Positions 25,103 to 33,572 are shown, counted from the stretch's first letter. The stretch is 41,305 nucleotides of DNA from RGIG8244 sp045639325 (GCA_045639325.1 JAZUCU010000054.1:1-41305); one strand, 5' to 3'. The notes: generated from the sequence alone by a model not told the origin. Numbers and translations: made by a program.

Positions 25103-25966
25103 ATGGCAAAAGAAAAACAGTTTGAATTTACCCTGATCGAATTGCTGGTGAAAAGTTCACATCTCAACTGCGATCGTGCAACGCCTGCCCATGGGCAGGG
25201 TAAAGCACGCTTTACCCTTATAGAACTGTTAGTGGTAATTGCAATCATCGCAATCCTTGCGGCAATGCTGCTGCCGGCGTTGGGCAAGGTGAAAGCAACA
25301 TCAAAAAATGCCTCCTGCCACAACCAGCTTAAACAACTTGGACTCGCTCATAATCAGTATTTGAATGAATGGGGTTATTATGCCATCAGCCGTAACGGGA
25401 AAGACTCCGGCGGCAGCGGTACTTACTATTGGCCGAATCTCATCGCGCAATATCTCGGACATAAGGAAGAAATCAAGCAGAGCACTACGTTAGTTCCCAA
25501 ATTTCTGACTTGCCCCGGTGCTGCTGTGCAGCACTCTTATACCCTCGCTTACGGTTGCGGTTATGCCTATAATAAATTGTGTTTTGGCGAAAATGCGGAT
25601 AATGCCGGTCAAGTAGGCCACCGGTATCAGAAAAAAGTCCGTTATCCCGCAAAAACCCTTATGAATGGTGATGCCTGGTACAATTGCACCAGTGACCGTA
25701 AAAATGGTAATATTGAATATAGTGCTGAACCCTGGAAACAGGTGGCATACCGCCATTCTAAAAAGAGTAACATCCTCTATGCGGATGGACATTCCAATAG
25801 TGAGACCTGGCATCTGCTCAACAGCGAAGGTGTATACGATAATGGACCTTTCCCCTGGCAGGCTCAAAGCGCTCTGGATAATAATCCGCAAAAAATCCTT
25901 ACCCATTACACAAAAAATATCGGGACAAAACCCTATACTTACGGGTATGATCCGTACGTCAATTAA
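25103..25966 (+). CDS. Prepilin-type protein with duplicated FTLIELLV signal and H-x9-DG domain (DUF1559-like)
   Basis: A pseudopilin-like exported protein of 287 aa. AAGGAG lies six bases before the ATG. The type IV prepilin motif appears twice: FTLIELLV at residues 9-16, then a 20-residue hydrophilic segment, then FTLIELLV at 37-44, which runs into the full hydrophobic helix VIAIIAILAAMLLPALGKV. Only the second copy is followed by a membrane helix, so it is probably the working prepilin peptidase site. The C-terminal part has HSKKSNILYADG, the H-x9-DG pattern of DUF1559 proteins, common in Planctomycetes and Lentisphaerota. The DNA between the copies contains two palindromes (see repeat entry). 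It begins an operon with two secreted proteins and may present or help export them; that link is inference. Confidence 0.88.
   Translation: MAKEKQFEFTLIELLVKSSHLNCDRATPAHGQGKARFTLIELLVVIAIIAILAAMLLPALGKVKATSKNASCHNQLKQLGLAHNQYLNEWGYYAISRNGKDSGGSGTYYWPNLIAQYLGHKEEIKQSTTLVPKFLTCPGAAVQHSYTLAYGCGYAYNKLCFGENADNAGQVGHRYQKKVRYPAKTLMNGDAWYNCTSDRKNGNIEYSAEPWKQVAYRHSKKSNILYADGHSNSETWHLLNSEGVYDNGPFPWQAQSALDNNPQKILTHYTKNIGTKPYTYGYDPYVN
25127..25234 (+). repeat. 84-bp period duplication of the prepilin-motif codons with palindromic insert
   Basis: The 24 bases coding FTLIELLV occur at 25127-25150 and again at 25211-25234, differing at several third positions. The 60 bases between contain the 16-base palindrome CCTGCCCATGGGCAGG (25184-25199) and an adjoining inverted repeat, GGGTAAAGC with GCTTTACCC (25198-25217), whose right arm lies in the second copy. 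The insert is a multiple of three and keeps the frame open. Confidence 0.85.
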
Positions 25967-25989
25967 TACATGAAAGAAAGATTGCAGTC

Positions 25990-28482
25990 ATGAATATTAT
26001 GAAATCCGTGTGTTTCTCTCTCCTTGCTTTCTGCATCGCTTTTGCGGCGCAGGGATATGACCTCAACAACAAAGCATTGACCCCGGTCACTCACAAAAAA
26101 GCACCGAATCATGCCCCGGTCAAACTCGTTGAAAACGGCGAGTTGCGTTTTGCCATTGCCGTGGATCAAAGTGCTGAATTCAACCGGAAAGCAAAGAAAT
26201 GTTTTAACCGTGCCGCCAATTCTCTGGCAGATGCGTTTCTGCTTTGTACCGGGAAACGCCCGCCGGTAATTTCCACCGCCGATGCCGGGAAATATCCTTT
26301 TGTTATTTACGTCGGTGCAAGCAAGGAAGCCCGTAAAGCAGGTATCGACCCCATGAAATTGCCGGAACAGGGATTCATGATCCAGACGTTTTCCAAAGGC
26401 GTTTACATTGTGGGACACGATTCCAGTGTTGACCCGAATTACAAAAAAGAACCGTTGGATTTCCGTGATTCAGCAATTGGTACATTCTATGCTGCATGTG
26501 ACTTTGCGGAACGTATTCTCGGTGTCCGTTATTTCTATCCCGGTAAATACGGGACATATGCGCCTGCGGTCAAGAATCTGGAACTGAAACCTTTCGCCTA
26601 TGTGGATTATCCCCGGTTCCTCGCCAGAGGGTTTGCCTGGTACATGTACGTTTCCTTTGAATCCGATGCAATGATGAAATACTGGGAACCGTATATGGGT
26701 AAATTGCCGAAACGCAATACTTCTTTTGCCAGTTATTGGCGTATGGGCTCCACAGCACAGCCCGGCGGGGAACATTGCCCCCGTCCGGAAAAAATCGCGG
26801 CGGCATATCCGGATAAAATCAAGACTCTGTTCTATACTTCCTCCACCGGTAAACTCTGGTTCAATCCGAAAGCACACATCGGCAATTATTACAACGTTCT
26901 TGACCTGGGCTTCATTGATGTTTATATGGATGCCTTGAAGAAATTTTATGATTCAAAAGGTAAAGTGGATGTCGCCGGATTTGGACGCGGAGTCAATCGC
27001 GATTATATTTCTTTCGGTGTCTGCGATACTTACATGCCCCTTTCCGAAATCATCACAGATCCCACTGTCCGCAAACTCGGATTGATCACAAAGCAAGACA
27101 TCGATTCCGACCCGGATGGTGCGATGCGCAATGTGTACGGCAGATTCTACAAACATCTTGCTGACAACATTCAGAAAAACTTCCCCGGCAAAAAACTGTT
27201 CCTGTTGGCATATTACAACACAAAATGTGCTCCGGATCGTTGGAAATTGCCGGAAAACGTGGAAATTTACCTTTGCGATGGCAGACTTCCTCTGAAGACC
27301 CGCAGCAAAGAAGCAATGAAGAAATCGGAACAGCTCATCAAATCCTGGAGTGCTGCATTGGGCAACCGTCCGATCATGCGTTTCTGGCTTTACAACACCC
27401 GCATGAATCCCTTTGCCCGCGCCGTTGCCGGGGAATTCGTTGGCGATGTTCCCAGACTGTTCGGTAAATACATGAATCCGAAAGGCGGCATGTTCTTTGA
27501 CTTGAACGGCGGAAAAGATTTCTGGCATTATTACTACTCTCTCTACGCTGCCTGCCGCAGTCAGTGGAATCCGGCGTGGGATGTGGATGCCGGTATTGAC
27601 GAACACTGGAATCTGTTCTATGGTCCGAAAGCCGGTCCCTATCTGAAAGAATTCCATCGTATCCTGAAGAAAGCATATATTGACTATGCCGTGCCTTCCG
27701 AAGATGCCGTTGCGATTTACCCGTTGACCGTTATCGATCAGCTGGATAAACTGCTGAAACAGGCAGAAAAACAATTGAAGCCCGGCTCTGTGGAAATGCG
27801 TCGTTTCCGTCTCTTTGCACAGCCCTGGCCGAAAAATCTGCAGACCATGCGGAATCGTGTCGCGTATGAAGCGCCGACGCACAATGTATACCGCCTGCTT
27901 TCTTCCGAACGGTTCAATGTCAAAGGTAACAACATTGAAAACTTCTGGAAAAAGGCAAAAGTCATGCCGCTGCTGGATCCCCGCACCGGTATCAAGAAAA
28001 TGACCTATCCGTCCGTTGTCAAACTGGCATGGGATAACAATGCCCTGTATGGCTTGGTGGAATCCTCTTTTGATCCCGCTCCGGATAAAAAGCGTGACAT
28101 CTGGCACAACAGCAGCTTTGAAATCTTTTTCTCTCCCGGCTTGAATAAAGAAATCAAATATCAGCTTGCGTTTGATGCGGTGGGACAGCGTTATTCCTCC
28201 ATGCAGCGTCTTCTGCCGATTCCTCAGCCGGAAGACCTGACTTGGAAAGCACCCGGATTCATGTTTAACAACTTCATGAAAAACGGCAAGTGGTATGCAA
28301 AATTCCAGATTCCCTTTGCCATGTTCGGGAAAAAGCCCAGAGTGTACGAATCCTGGAATTTCAACTTTGTCCGTAACAAACTCACGAACCCCAGAGAAAT
28401 TGTTGGTAACTCAATGACAATGGGCAATCATCACAATACAACCCTGTATGGTATTATTAAATTTGCAGGTAAAGGAGAATAA
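25990..28482 (+). CDS. Secreted DUF4838 protein with C-terminal CBM9-like domain
   Basis: The 830-aa protein starts with a signal peptide (KSVCFSLLAFCIAFAAQG). An N-terminal segment with FVIYVGASKEARKAGID and GFMIQTFSKGVYIVGHD resembles the glycosidase-associated alpha/beta domain found before GH20 or GH67 catalytic domains. GTFYAACDFAERILGVRYFYPG follows, then a central DUF4838 region (EIYLCDGRLPLKTRS through GMFFDLNGGKDFWHYYYSLYAACRSQWNP). Residues from about 650 to 830 look like a family 9-type carbohydrate-binding module (VKLAWDNNALYGLVESSF, SSFEIFFSPG, WNFNFVRNK). DUF4838 proteins are frequent in Lentisphaerota and Bacteroidota glycan-use loci, but their activity is not established to my knowledge. 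It sits 23 bp after the prepilin-like gene and three bases before the next secreted protein. Confidence 0.85.
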   Translation: MNIMKSVCFSLLAFCIAFAAQGYDLNNKALTPVTHKKAPNHAPVKLVENGELRFAIAVDQSAEFNRKAKKCFNRAANSLADAFLLCTGKRPPVISTADAGKYPFVIYVGASKEARKAGIDPMKLPEQGFMIQTFSKGVYIVGHDSSVDPNYKKEPLDFRDSAIGTFYAACDFAERILGVRYFYPGKYGTYAPAVKNLELKPFAYVDYPRFLARGFAWYMYVSFESDAMMKYWEPYMGKLPKRNTSFASYWRMGSTAQPGGEHCPRPEKIAAAYPDKIKTLFYTSSTGKLWFNPKAHIGNYYNVLDLGFIDVYMDALKKFYDSKGKVDVAGFGRGVNRDYISFGVCDTYMPLSEIITDPTVRKLGLITKQDIDSDPDGAMRNVYGRFYKHLADNIQKNFPGKKLFLLAYYNTKCAPDRWKLPENVEIYLCDGRLPLKTRSKEAMKKSEQLIKSWSAALGNRPIMRFWLYNTRMNPFARAVAGEFVGDVPRLFGKYMNPKGGMFFDLNGGKDFWHYYYSLYAACRSQWNPAWDVDAGIDEHWNLFYGPKAGPYLKEFHRILKKAYIDYAVPSEDAVAIYPLTVIDQLDKLLKQAEKQLKPGSVEMRRFRLFAQPWPKNLQTMRNRVAYEAPTHNVYRLLSSERFNVKGNNIENFWKKAKVMPLLDPRTGIKKMTYPSVVKLAWDNNALYGLVESSFDPAPDKKRDIWHNSSFEIFFSPGLNKEIKYQLAFDAVGQRYSSMQRLLPIPQPEDLTWKAPGFMFNNFMKNGKWYAKFQIPFAMFGKKPRVYESWNFNFVRNKLTNPREIVGNSMTMGNHHNTTLYGIIKFAGKGE

Positions 28483-28485
28483 ACA

Positions 28486-29409
28486 ATGAACTGTAAATGT
28501 ATTTTAGCCGTAATCGTCGCCGGTCTTGCCGCAGTCCTCTCTGCCGGACCCGTCAATGTCGAACTGAAGAAAGGGGCAATGTATCGCCCCGATACAAAAC
28601 TCTTCTGGCGCAACATGAATTTCAGTAATGGTCTTGGCCGTTATATGATGAGCATCAGTGTTGCAAAGCCGGTGAACAATAAACCGCAGACAGCAACTCT
28701 GGGCTTTAATGGCGGCGGCTTCGGTTTCTGCGATAAAGCCAGAGCGTTTGATTTGACCGTCAATGGCATTTCCTACAAAGACCTCAATTTCAGTGCTGAA
28801 AATATTTCTCTCTGGAGTGAAGGCGAAAACAAAGGCGTTGAAATCAAAATGAACTTTGATGGCGCAAAAGTTGTTGCCCGCTTCTACATGCGTCCGGATT
28901 CCGGCGTTCTGTGGTGCCGTCTTTATACGGCTGCGGATACCGTGGAACCGGTTCAGAGTGTGAAATTCAGTGCAGTTTGTATCCCTTCCACATTGGCAAA
29001 AATCAACGGCCAAGTGCAGTTCCACAAGATTTATCAGCGGAAAGTTAAAACGCCGGTCAAGGAATATTCTGCGAAACATTCTCATCAGAAAATCGCTCCC
29101 CTCGACAGCAGCTTCATTTTCTATGATACTCTTTATGATGGCACTCCCTTTACTCCCACCAAGGATAAAGCGGCTAATGAAAAGAATGACAAAGGCTTTG
29201 GTCCCTGCATGTTCATCAGCGATCACAAGAGCGCAACAAAGAGCGAACTGGTGCTGCGTAATGACTGGACTGTTTCTGTCATGCAGACATTCGGCAATGA
29301 CTTCAAGGAATACAACTTCGGTTATTACAATACCGCTGTCCGCACAAAGAACGATGTCTTTTTCAAGAATGTGGAAACAAACAAAGCTGCATTTACGCTT
29401 AAGAAATAA
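28486..29409 (+). CDS. Secreted protein of unknown function, last gene of the prepilin-DUF4838 operon
   Basis: I do not recognise a family. The 307-aa product begins with a signal peptide (KCILAVIVAGLAAVLSAGP, likely cut after residue 20). The mature part is rich in beta-strand-like, aromatic and Lys-rich segments, for example LGFNGGGFGFCDKARAFDL, VEIKMNFDG-like and ARFYMRPDSGVLWCRLY. It looks like a beta-sandwich of the kind found in secreted carbohydrate-active proteins, but that is impression only. AAAGGAG sits just ahead of the ATG, inside the end of the DUF4838 gene, so the two are translationally close. Being coupled to a DUF4838/CBM9-like protein suggests a joint role at the cell surface. 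A hairpin follows the stop. Confidence 0.8.
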   Translation: MNCKCILAVIVAGLAAVLSAGPVNVELKKGAMYRPDTKLFWRNMNFSNGLGRYMMSISVAKPVNNKPQTATLGFNGGGFGFCDKARAFDLTVNGISYKDLNFSAENISLWSEGENKGVEIKMNFDGAKVVARFYMRPDSGVLWCRLYTAADTVEPVQSVKFSAVCIPSTLAKINGQVQFHKIYQRKVKTPVKEYSAKHSHQKIAPLDSSFIFYDTLYDGTPFTPTKDKAANEKNDKGFGPCMFISDHKSATKSELVLRNDWTVSVMQTFGNDFKEYNFGYYNTAVRTKNDVFFKNVETNKAAFTLKK

Positions 29410-29433
29410 TCTGGCTTGAATAAGCCGTGATAG

Positions 29434-29488
29434 GCCGGATAAGCCATGACAGACAGTTGAAAAATCTACTGTCTATGGTTTATTCGGC
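29434..29488. terminator. Large hairpin between convergent genes, with GCCGGATAAGCC arm
   Basis: GCCGGATAAGCC (29434-29445) pairs with GGTTTATTCGGC (29477-29488) with two G-T pairs, and AGACAGT pairs with ACTGTCT inside it around a ten-base loop. T-rich sequence follows on the plus strand. It overlaps the last codons of the minus-strand gene. It may terminate both directions; the arm is shared with the repeat at 30339-30394. Confidence 0.6.
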
Positions 29489-30304
29489 TTGTTTGTTTTT
29501 CCTTTTTTCTTCGATTCTGGCGTTGTACATTCTTTCTTTGAGTCCGCCATTTTTCAAAAAGTTTGCTTCCAGACTGGAAATCTGCCGATCAAGCAGATAG
29601 TTACATTGGTGGATCAGACAAATCATGATATTTGCAAATGTTCCGGATGAGCGTTCTTCAAAATACTGCCGATAAATTTCATAAGTTTCATTTTTACTTT
29701 TTCCTAATAGACGGATCTTTCTTGCTGCTTTATCATCCTTATCCCATAAAGGTAAATTATTGATGTATAAATAATCGTTATAATCTTCCAATAATTCTTC
29801 CAAATTTGCCCGTGCAACTCCGGTCAATCTCAATTCTGTTTCGGTACTGACTCCGGAAGCTTTTGCACCTTCTACAATATTTTGTTTTCCGGAACGTGCA
29901 GCCTGTATCATTTGATCGACCGTCCGGTCACCTCTATACAAAAATCTTCTGGTAAAAAGGACCGTACCATAATAAATAATTTTTGATTTTTTATAACTCA
30001 GCAGATTTTTGTAACTTCCATTTTTGATAATTTTTCGTATTGGTGCTTGCGGCATATTGGCATTTATAACATTTTCTGCCTGTTTTATTACTTTTTTTAT
30101 TAAATCATAAGGGGATATTATTTGTACTGCTCCTCCACTGCATAAAACTAGATTAATAATCTGTTGATCGGGTGTGTTTGAAACCGTAACTGTATAACTC
30201 CCATCTGTATTTTCAGTTATCTGCTCAATTCCGCAAAGCTGCTGCTTATGAAAAGTTGTAATATTTGTAAAACGTAAAACGACAGGAGAATACTCAGTTT
30301 GCAT
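29480..30304 (-). CDS. Four-helix-bundle suffix-domain protein with WCX-like N-terminal domain
   Basis: From the ATG at 30304 (AGAGGA six bases upstream) the protein is 274 aa. Residues about 97-274 match the four-helix-bundle family that includes the 23S rRNA intervening-sequence protein and Avd, with a suffix extension: SYKNLLSYKKSKIIYYGTVL, GDRTVDQMIQAARSGKQNIV, TELRLTGVARANLEELLEDY, NIMICLIHQCNYLLDRQI and FLKNGGLKERM. Residues about 6-82 (PVVLRFTN, ENTDGSYTVTV, INLVLCSGGAVQIISPYDL, KKVIKQAENV) look like WCX, the C-terminal domain of WYL transcription regulators, without the helix-turn-helix or WYL parts. The fusion is unusual. The gene follows a Gfo/Idh/MocA gene on the same strand and is bounded by related hairpins, which suggests a mobile cassette. 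Function unknown. Confidence 0.8.
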   Translation of the reverse strand: MQTEYSPVVLRFTNITTFHKQQLCGIEQITENTDGSYTVTVSNTPDQQIINLVLCSGGAVQIISPYDLIKKVIKQAENVINANMPQAPIRKIIKNGSYKNLLSYKKSKIIYYGTVLFTRRFLYRGDRTVDQMIQAARSGKQNIVEGAKASGVSTETELRLTGVARANLEELLEDYNDYLYINNLPLWDKDDKAARKIRLLGKSKNETYEIYRQYFEERSSGTFANIMICLIHQCNYLLDRQISSLEANFLKNGGLKERMYNARIEEKRKNKQAE

Positions 30305-30338
30305 GTGCAATCCTCTTATGATGTTTTTATTTTACGCA

Positions 30339-30394
30339 GATAAGCCGGATAGACATAAACTTAACTGCCTATCCGGCTTATCCGGCTTATCTGG
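30339..30394. repeat. Inverted repeat GATAAGCCGGATAG upstream of the four-helix gene
   Basis: GATAAGCCGGATAG (30339-30352) and CTATCCGGCTTATC (30369-30382) form a perfect 14-bp stem with a 16-base loop. A third partial copy, TCCGGCTTATCTG, follows directly (30381-30393). It lies between the Gfo/Idh/MocA stop and the four-helix start and shares its core with the hairpin at the other end of that gene. Confidence 0.8.
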
Positions 30395-30410
30395 TATATA
30401 ATTCAACATT

Positions 30411-31427
30411 TTACGCCAGAGTAACTTTTTTACCTCTTGCAAATGCAGATTTTTCTTCAGCGGCTGCAATGCGGATGGAGAGCAGTGTGCTTTCCGGCAT
30501 ACATCTCACCGGATCCTGATTTTTCAGGATACATTCCGCAAAGTAAGCGATTTCGTTGAAATAAGGATTGGATACATTCTTTTTGAATTTGATTTCTTCA
30601 CAACCCTTCACATCCAGACGGTAGATTTTGACGGTATCAGTACCGCGCACATCCACGGTTACATTTTCAAAAACTGCAATGGTGGAATCGTGCCAGACGC
30701 CTTTGCACCAGGAACCTTCGGAGTTGGCAATGGGGCCTTCCGGATATTCATAGTTTGTCATCAGATCATCAATCCCACCGGTGTTGCGCGTTACGCCGAA
30801 CGTCTGAACACTTGCCGGTGCGCCCAGCAGATAGTTGATGTAATCGGTATCATGCAGATGGAGGTCAAGAAGAGCGCCGCCGCTGCATTTTGCATCGCGA
30901 TACCATGCCTGACCGGGGAGTGAACCATTGCGGCGCATATCAAGGCGGAGAAGCTTGCCGTATGTGCCGTTATCGTATGCTTCCTTTAGGAACTGATAGC
31001 TGGGCATGAAACGGAGACACTGGGCGATCATGAGTTTCTTGCCGGTCTTGTGAGAAGTCTGAATCATTTTTTCGGCATCTTTTGCATGACGTGCCATCGG
31101 CTTTTCGCAGATCACATGATAGCCGTCTTTCATGGCACGGATCGCATATTCTGCGTGGAGATGACAGGGCAGGCAGATGTCAAGCACATCGAATTCGACG
31201 GTCTTGATCAGTTCTTCGTAAGAATAACAATGTTTGATGCTGGAAAGGTCAGTTTTGCCGCTGGCTCCGATATTGATTTCCGCTTCTGCTTTCTTGAATG
31301 CTTCCGGATTGCTGTCGCAAATCGCAACCAGTTCCAGATTTTTCTGTTTGGGATAGCAGGTGGAGTGGAAGTGACCCATTCCACCGAAACCGATCAATGC
31401 GGCTTTGAGCTTTTTACTTTTTGCCAT
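30411..31427 (-). CDS. Gfo/Idh/MocA family NAD(P)-dependent oxidoreductase
   Basis: A sugar- or inositol-type dehydrogenase of 338 aa. The N-terminal Rossmann motif is KAALIGFGGMGHFHS with ICDSNPEAF after the second strand. HVICEKPMARHAKDAE supplies the EKP motif whose Lys is catalytic in this family. The C-terminal alpha/beta domain has GKLLRLDMRRNGS, GGALLDLHLHDTDYINYLLG (with the HD-type pair near the active site) and GGIDDLMTNYEYP. It starts 15 bp after an isomerase-type TIM-barrel gene, and the pair is a standard arrangement for oxidising and rearranging a cyclic or keto sugar. Unlike the 421-aa GH109 gene in this window, this one keeps the dehydrogenase EKP. Substrate unknown. Confidence 0.92.
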   Translation of the reverse strand: MAKSKKLKAALIGFGGMGHFHSTCYPKQKNLELVAICDSNPEAFKKAEAEINIGASGKTDLSSIKHCYSYEELIKTVEFDVLDICLPCHLHAEYAIRAMKDGYHVICEKPMARHAKDAEKMIQTSHKTGKKLMIAQCLRFMPSYQFLKEAYDNGTYGKLLRLDMRRNGSLPGQAWYRDAKCSGGALLDLHLHDTDYINYLLGAPASVQTFGVTRNTGGIDDLMTNYEYPEGPIANSEGSWCKGVWHDSTIAVFENVTVDVRGTDTVKIYRLDVKGCEEIKFKKNVSNPYFNEIAYFAECILKNQDPVRCMPESTLLSIRIAAAEEKSAFARGKKVTLA

Positions 31428-31442
31428 GATGTAATCTCCGGA

Positions 31443-32285
31443 TCAGATCTTTGTTTTCAGGAAGTCGATTGCCTTCTGAATATCGCCTTCCGGATCATCA
31501 CCGGCTTCACGTTCAATAGTCAGGAAGCCATCATAACCGATCTTTTTCAGTTCCGCAATGTAGGCATCCCATTTCACGCCGCCTTCGCCCAGGGGAACTT
31601 CTGCATAAGTCGGGCGGGGTTCATCAATTTTACGCAGGGTACCGTCGATTTCGCGCAGTCCGTAAACTTTTGCAGCGGAACCGGGCGTGTGGTTGACGCC
31701 GTCTTTTGCGTGTGTGTGAACGATATGTTTACCGAGTACGCGGACAGCATGATCGGCTTCCACGCGGGAGACCATCCACAGGTTTGCGGGGTCGAGGTTG
31801 ACGCCCAATCCTTTGGAGTCGACAGCTTCGATCAGCTTCAGCAATGTTTCCGCTTTTTCCGGACCGGTTTCAACGGCAATGCATGTACCCTGTGCAGCAG
31901 AAATTTCAGCCGCTCTGCGGATGGATTTGACCATCATCTGGAAAACGGGGTCAGCTTCATCATCCGGCACAACGCCGATGTGTGTTGTGATGACTTTTGT
32001 ACCCAGCTGAACGGCGATATCCACCACGCGTTCATGAACCATGATACGATCCTGCCATTCTGCTTCGACGCCGAAATGAGACCATGCAACGTCACCGCAA
32101 ACGGCGGAAACAACGAGACCGCAGTCGCTGCACATTTTTCTGATATCGCTCAAACGTTCTTTTCCGTAGAGCAGATATTCGGGAGCGGTAAAGATCTGAA
32201 CGCCCTGAACGCCCATTTTCTGATACTGTTTCAGAGTTGCGGGCAGGGGTTTTTTGAGGGAGCAATCCAATGCACCAATTTTCAT
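31443..32285 (-). CDS. Sugar phosphate isomerase/epimerase (AP endonuclease 2-type TIM barrel)
   Basis: This 280-aa protein matches the PF01261 superfamily of metal-dependent isomerases and epimerases. Landmarks are KIGALDCSLKKPLPATLKQ, GVQIFTAPEYLLYG, VITTHIGVVPDDE, TCIAVETGPEKAETLL, GLGVNLDPANLWM, IVHTHAKDGV and YDGFLTIEREAGDDPEGDI. The E of VETGPE, D of NLDPAN, H of HTHAKD and E of IERE are placed to bind the metal. It leads an operon with the 338-aa Gfo/Idh/MocA dehydrogenase 15 bp downstream, and AAAGGAT precedes its ATG. A second isomerase of the same superfamily at 24017-24910 is only distantly alike in sequence. Confidence 0.9.
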   Translation of the reverse strand: MKIGALDCSLKKPLPATLKQYQKMGVQGVQIFTAPEYLLYGKERLSDIRKMCSDCGLVVSAVCGDVAWSHFGVEAEWQDRIMVHERVVDIAVQLGTKVITTHIGVVPDDEADPVFQMMVKSIRRAAEISAAQGTCIAVETGPEKAETLLKLIEAVDSKGLGVNLDPANLWMVSRVEADHAVRVLGKHIVHTHAKDGVNHTPGSAAKVYGLREIDGTLRKIDEPRPTYAEVPLGEGGVKWDAYIAELKKIGYDGFLTIEREAGDDPEGDIQKAIDFLKTKI

Positions 32286-32326
32286 TTTATAATCCTTTCT
32301 GTTCTTTTATTTTACGGATTTATGTT

Positions 32327-32354
32327 ACTATACAGCGTTCTATGTAAAAATCAA
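32327..32354 (-). promoter_or_regulatory. Candidate promoter of the isomerase-dehydrogenase operon
   Basis: On the minus strand TTGATT (32349-32354), a 16-base spacer and TATAGT (32327-32332) lie about 42 bp before the ATG at 32285. Confidence 0.5.
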
Positions 32355-32403
32355 GGTGCTTTGCTGAAAAATATGCCGGATAATCTGCAGAATGTTCAAG
32401 CGT

Positions 32404-33531
32404 TCATGCCAGTTGTTTTATCAGTTCAGCGGCAATTGGTTCCGGATCGATCGCCATGCGTTCAGCCCGGTTGCAAACGTGAGTCGGACCGCCATGACAG
32501 AAATGTTCACCATTTCCCGGTGCGCAGGGGCAGGATGCCCGGAAATAATGGGTGTCAGCACCCAACGCTCCGCAGAAATCCGGGTTTGTCTGACAATAAA
32601 GAGCAAATACTTTTATCCCGAACGAGGCCGCCAGATGGGTGACCCCGGAATCATTGCCGACTGCAGCTTTGCAATGTGGAAGAAACGATATGGTTTCTGT
32701 AAGACTGTCGCACAAAATAAGCGCATTGGGAATCCCTTGGGCAACTTCTGTGCATAATGTTTTTTCTGCCGGAGAACCGGAAATTACAATTTTATAACCG
32801 TGATCTGCAAGGCGTCTGCCCAACGTGTTGAAGTGTCCGGCTGCCCATCGTTTTGTTTCCCAGCCTGCACCCGGAATAAGCATAATCAATTTCTCATTTG
32901 CGTTGAGTGAATATTTCCGGAAAAGCTCTTCTTTATTGTAACGCGGGCAGGGGGGGATCATTTTTCGTTCTGATATATCGTTTATCCCGAGGAATTGTTT
33001 TACGATGGAGTCCGGACGTTCAGCCAGGTGTACCCCGGGAATCAAGGCCTGTTTTGCGCAGAATGAGTACAATTGATAAAATTCATCTGCATGATCCATC
33101 CCCACGGTATATGCACCTGTGCAGAATGAAAAGAATGCAGAATACCGGTTACATACAAGGTCAATGAGCAGATCCGGTTTGATTTCTTGCCGGATTATTT
33201 TACTTTCGGAAAGAATCATGGGCAGCGATACTTTTTCGCGCTGACGGTCACTGATTACGGAACGGATGATCCGCAGATTTTGTTCGGGAAGCAGATTGTA
33301 ACATAAATCGCGGATAAATGTTTTTCCGCCGATGTATAATTCGGCATCCGGATATTTCTTTTTCAGCAGATGTATTGTTTGTACTGCCCAGAATGTGTCG
33401 CCGAGATAACCGGAGGCAAGAATGAAAATACGGCGTGGCTGCCGGGGGATTTTTCTTTTTCGGAAAAGTCCGGCGGATAATGCCATGTTGAACAGTAAAA
33501 ATTTAATAGTCTTTTTTATCATCTCTGCCAA
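32404..33531 (-). CDS. Glycosyltransferase family 9 (heptosyltransferase-like)
   Basis: GT9 enzymes move ADP-heptose or a similar sugar onto lipopolysaccharide core or other acceptors. The protein has IFILASGYLGDTFWAVQTIHLLKK, the family N-terminal loop, and then MLIPGAGWETKRWAAGHFNTL, the donor-binding region. GNDSGVTHLAASFGIKVFALY follows, the hallmark D-S-G-V-T-H segment. Four Cys near the C-terminus (CPCAPGNGEHFCHGGPTHVC) resemble the Cys cluster seen in many GT9 proteins. The listed start is a TTG (375 aa); an ATG three codons later, at 33522, is equally possible and no clear Shine-Dalgarno decides. A strong promoter lies 42 bp upstream. It is divergent from two GT4 genes and probably builds the same surface glycan. 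Confidence 0.88.
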   Translation of the reverse strand: MAEMIKKTIKFLLFNMALSAGLFRKRKIPRQPRRIFILASGYLGDTFWAVQTIHLLKKKYPDAELYIGGKTFIRDLCYNLLPEQNLRIIRSVISDRQREKVSLPMILSESKIIRQEIKPDLLIDLVCNRYSAFFSFCTGAYTVGMDHADEFYQLYSFCAKQALIPGVHLAERPDSIVKQFLGINDISERKMIPPCPRYNKEELFRKYSLNANEKLIMLIPGAGWETKRWAAGHFNTLGRRLADHGYKIVISGSPAEKTLCTEVAQGIPNALILCDSLTETISFLPHCKAAVGNDSGVTHLAASFGIKVFALYCQTNPDFCGALGADTHYFRASCPCAPGNGEHFCHGGPTHVCNRAERMAIDPEPIAAELIKQLA

Positions 33532-33572
33532 TGTCTTTTGCCAGCGTTTGATGCTGTATTGATTCTTGCGTT

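Noticed and set aside
25184..25217. Palindromes in the prepilin gene as a terminator
   Set aside because: They lie within an open coding frame, with no T run, and the downstream genes are in the same operon.
26953..28107. 384-codon minus-strand frame opposite the DUF4838 gene
   Set aside because: Antisense shadow without motifs or a start signal.
31050..32642. 530-codon plus-strand frame opposite the dehydrogenase and isomerase genes
   Set aside because: Antisense shadow of two well-recognised genes.
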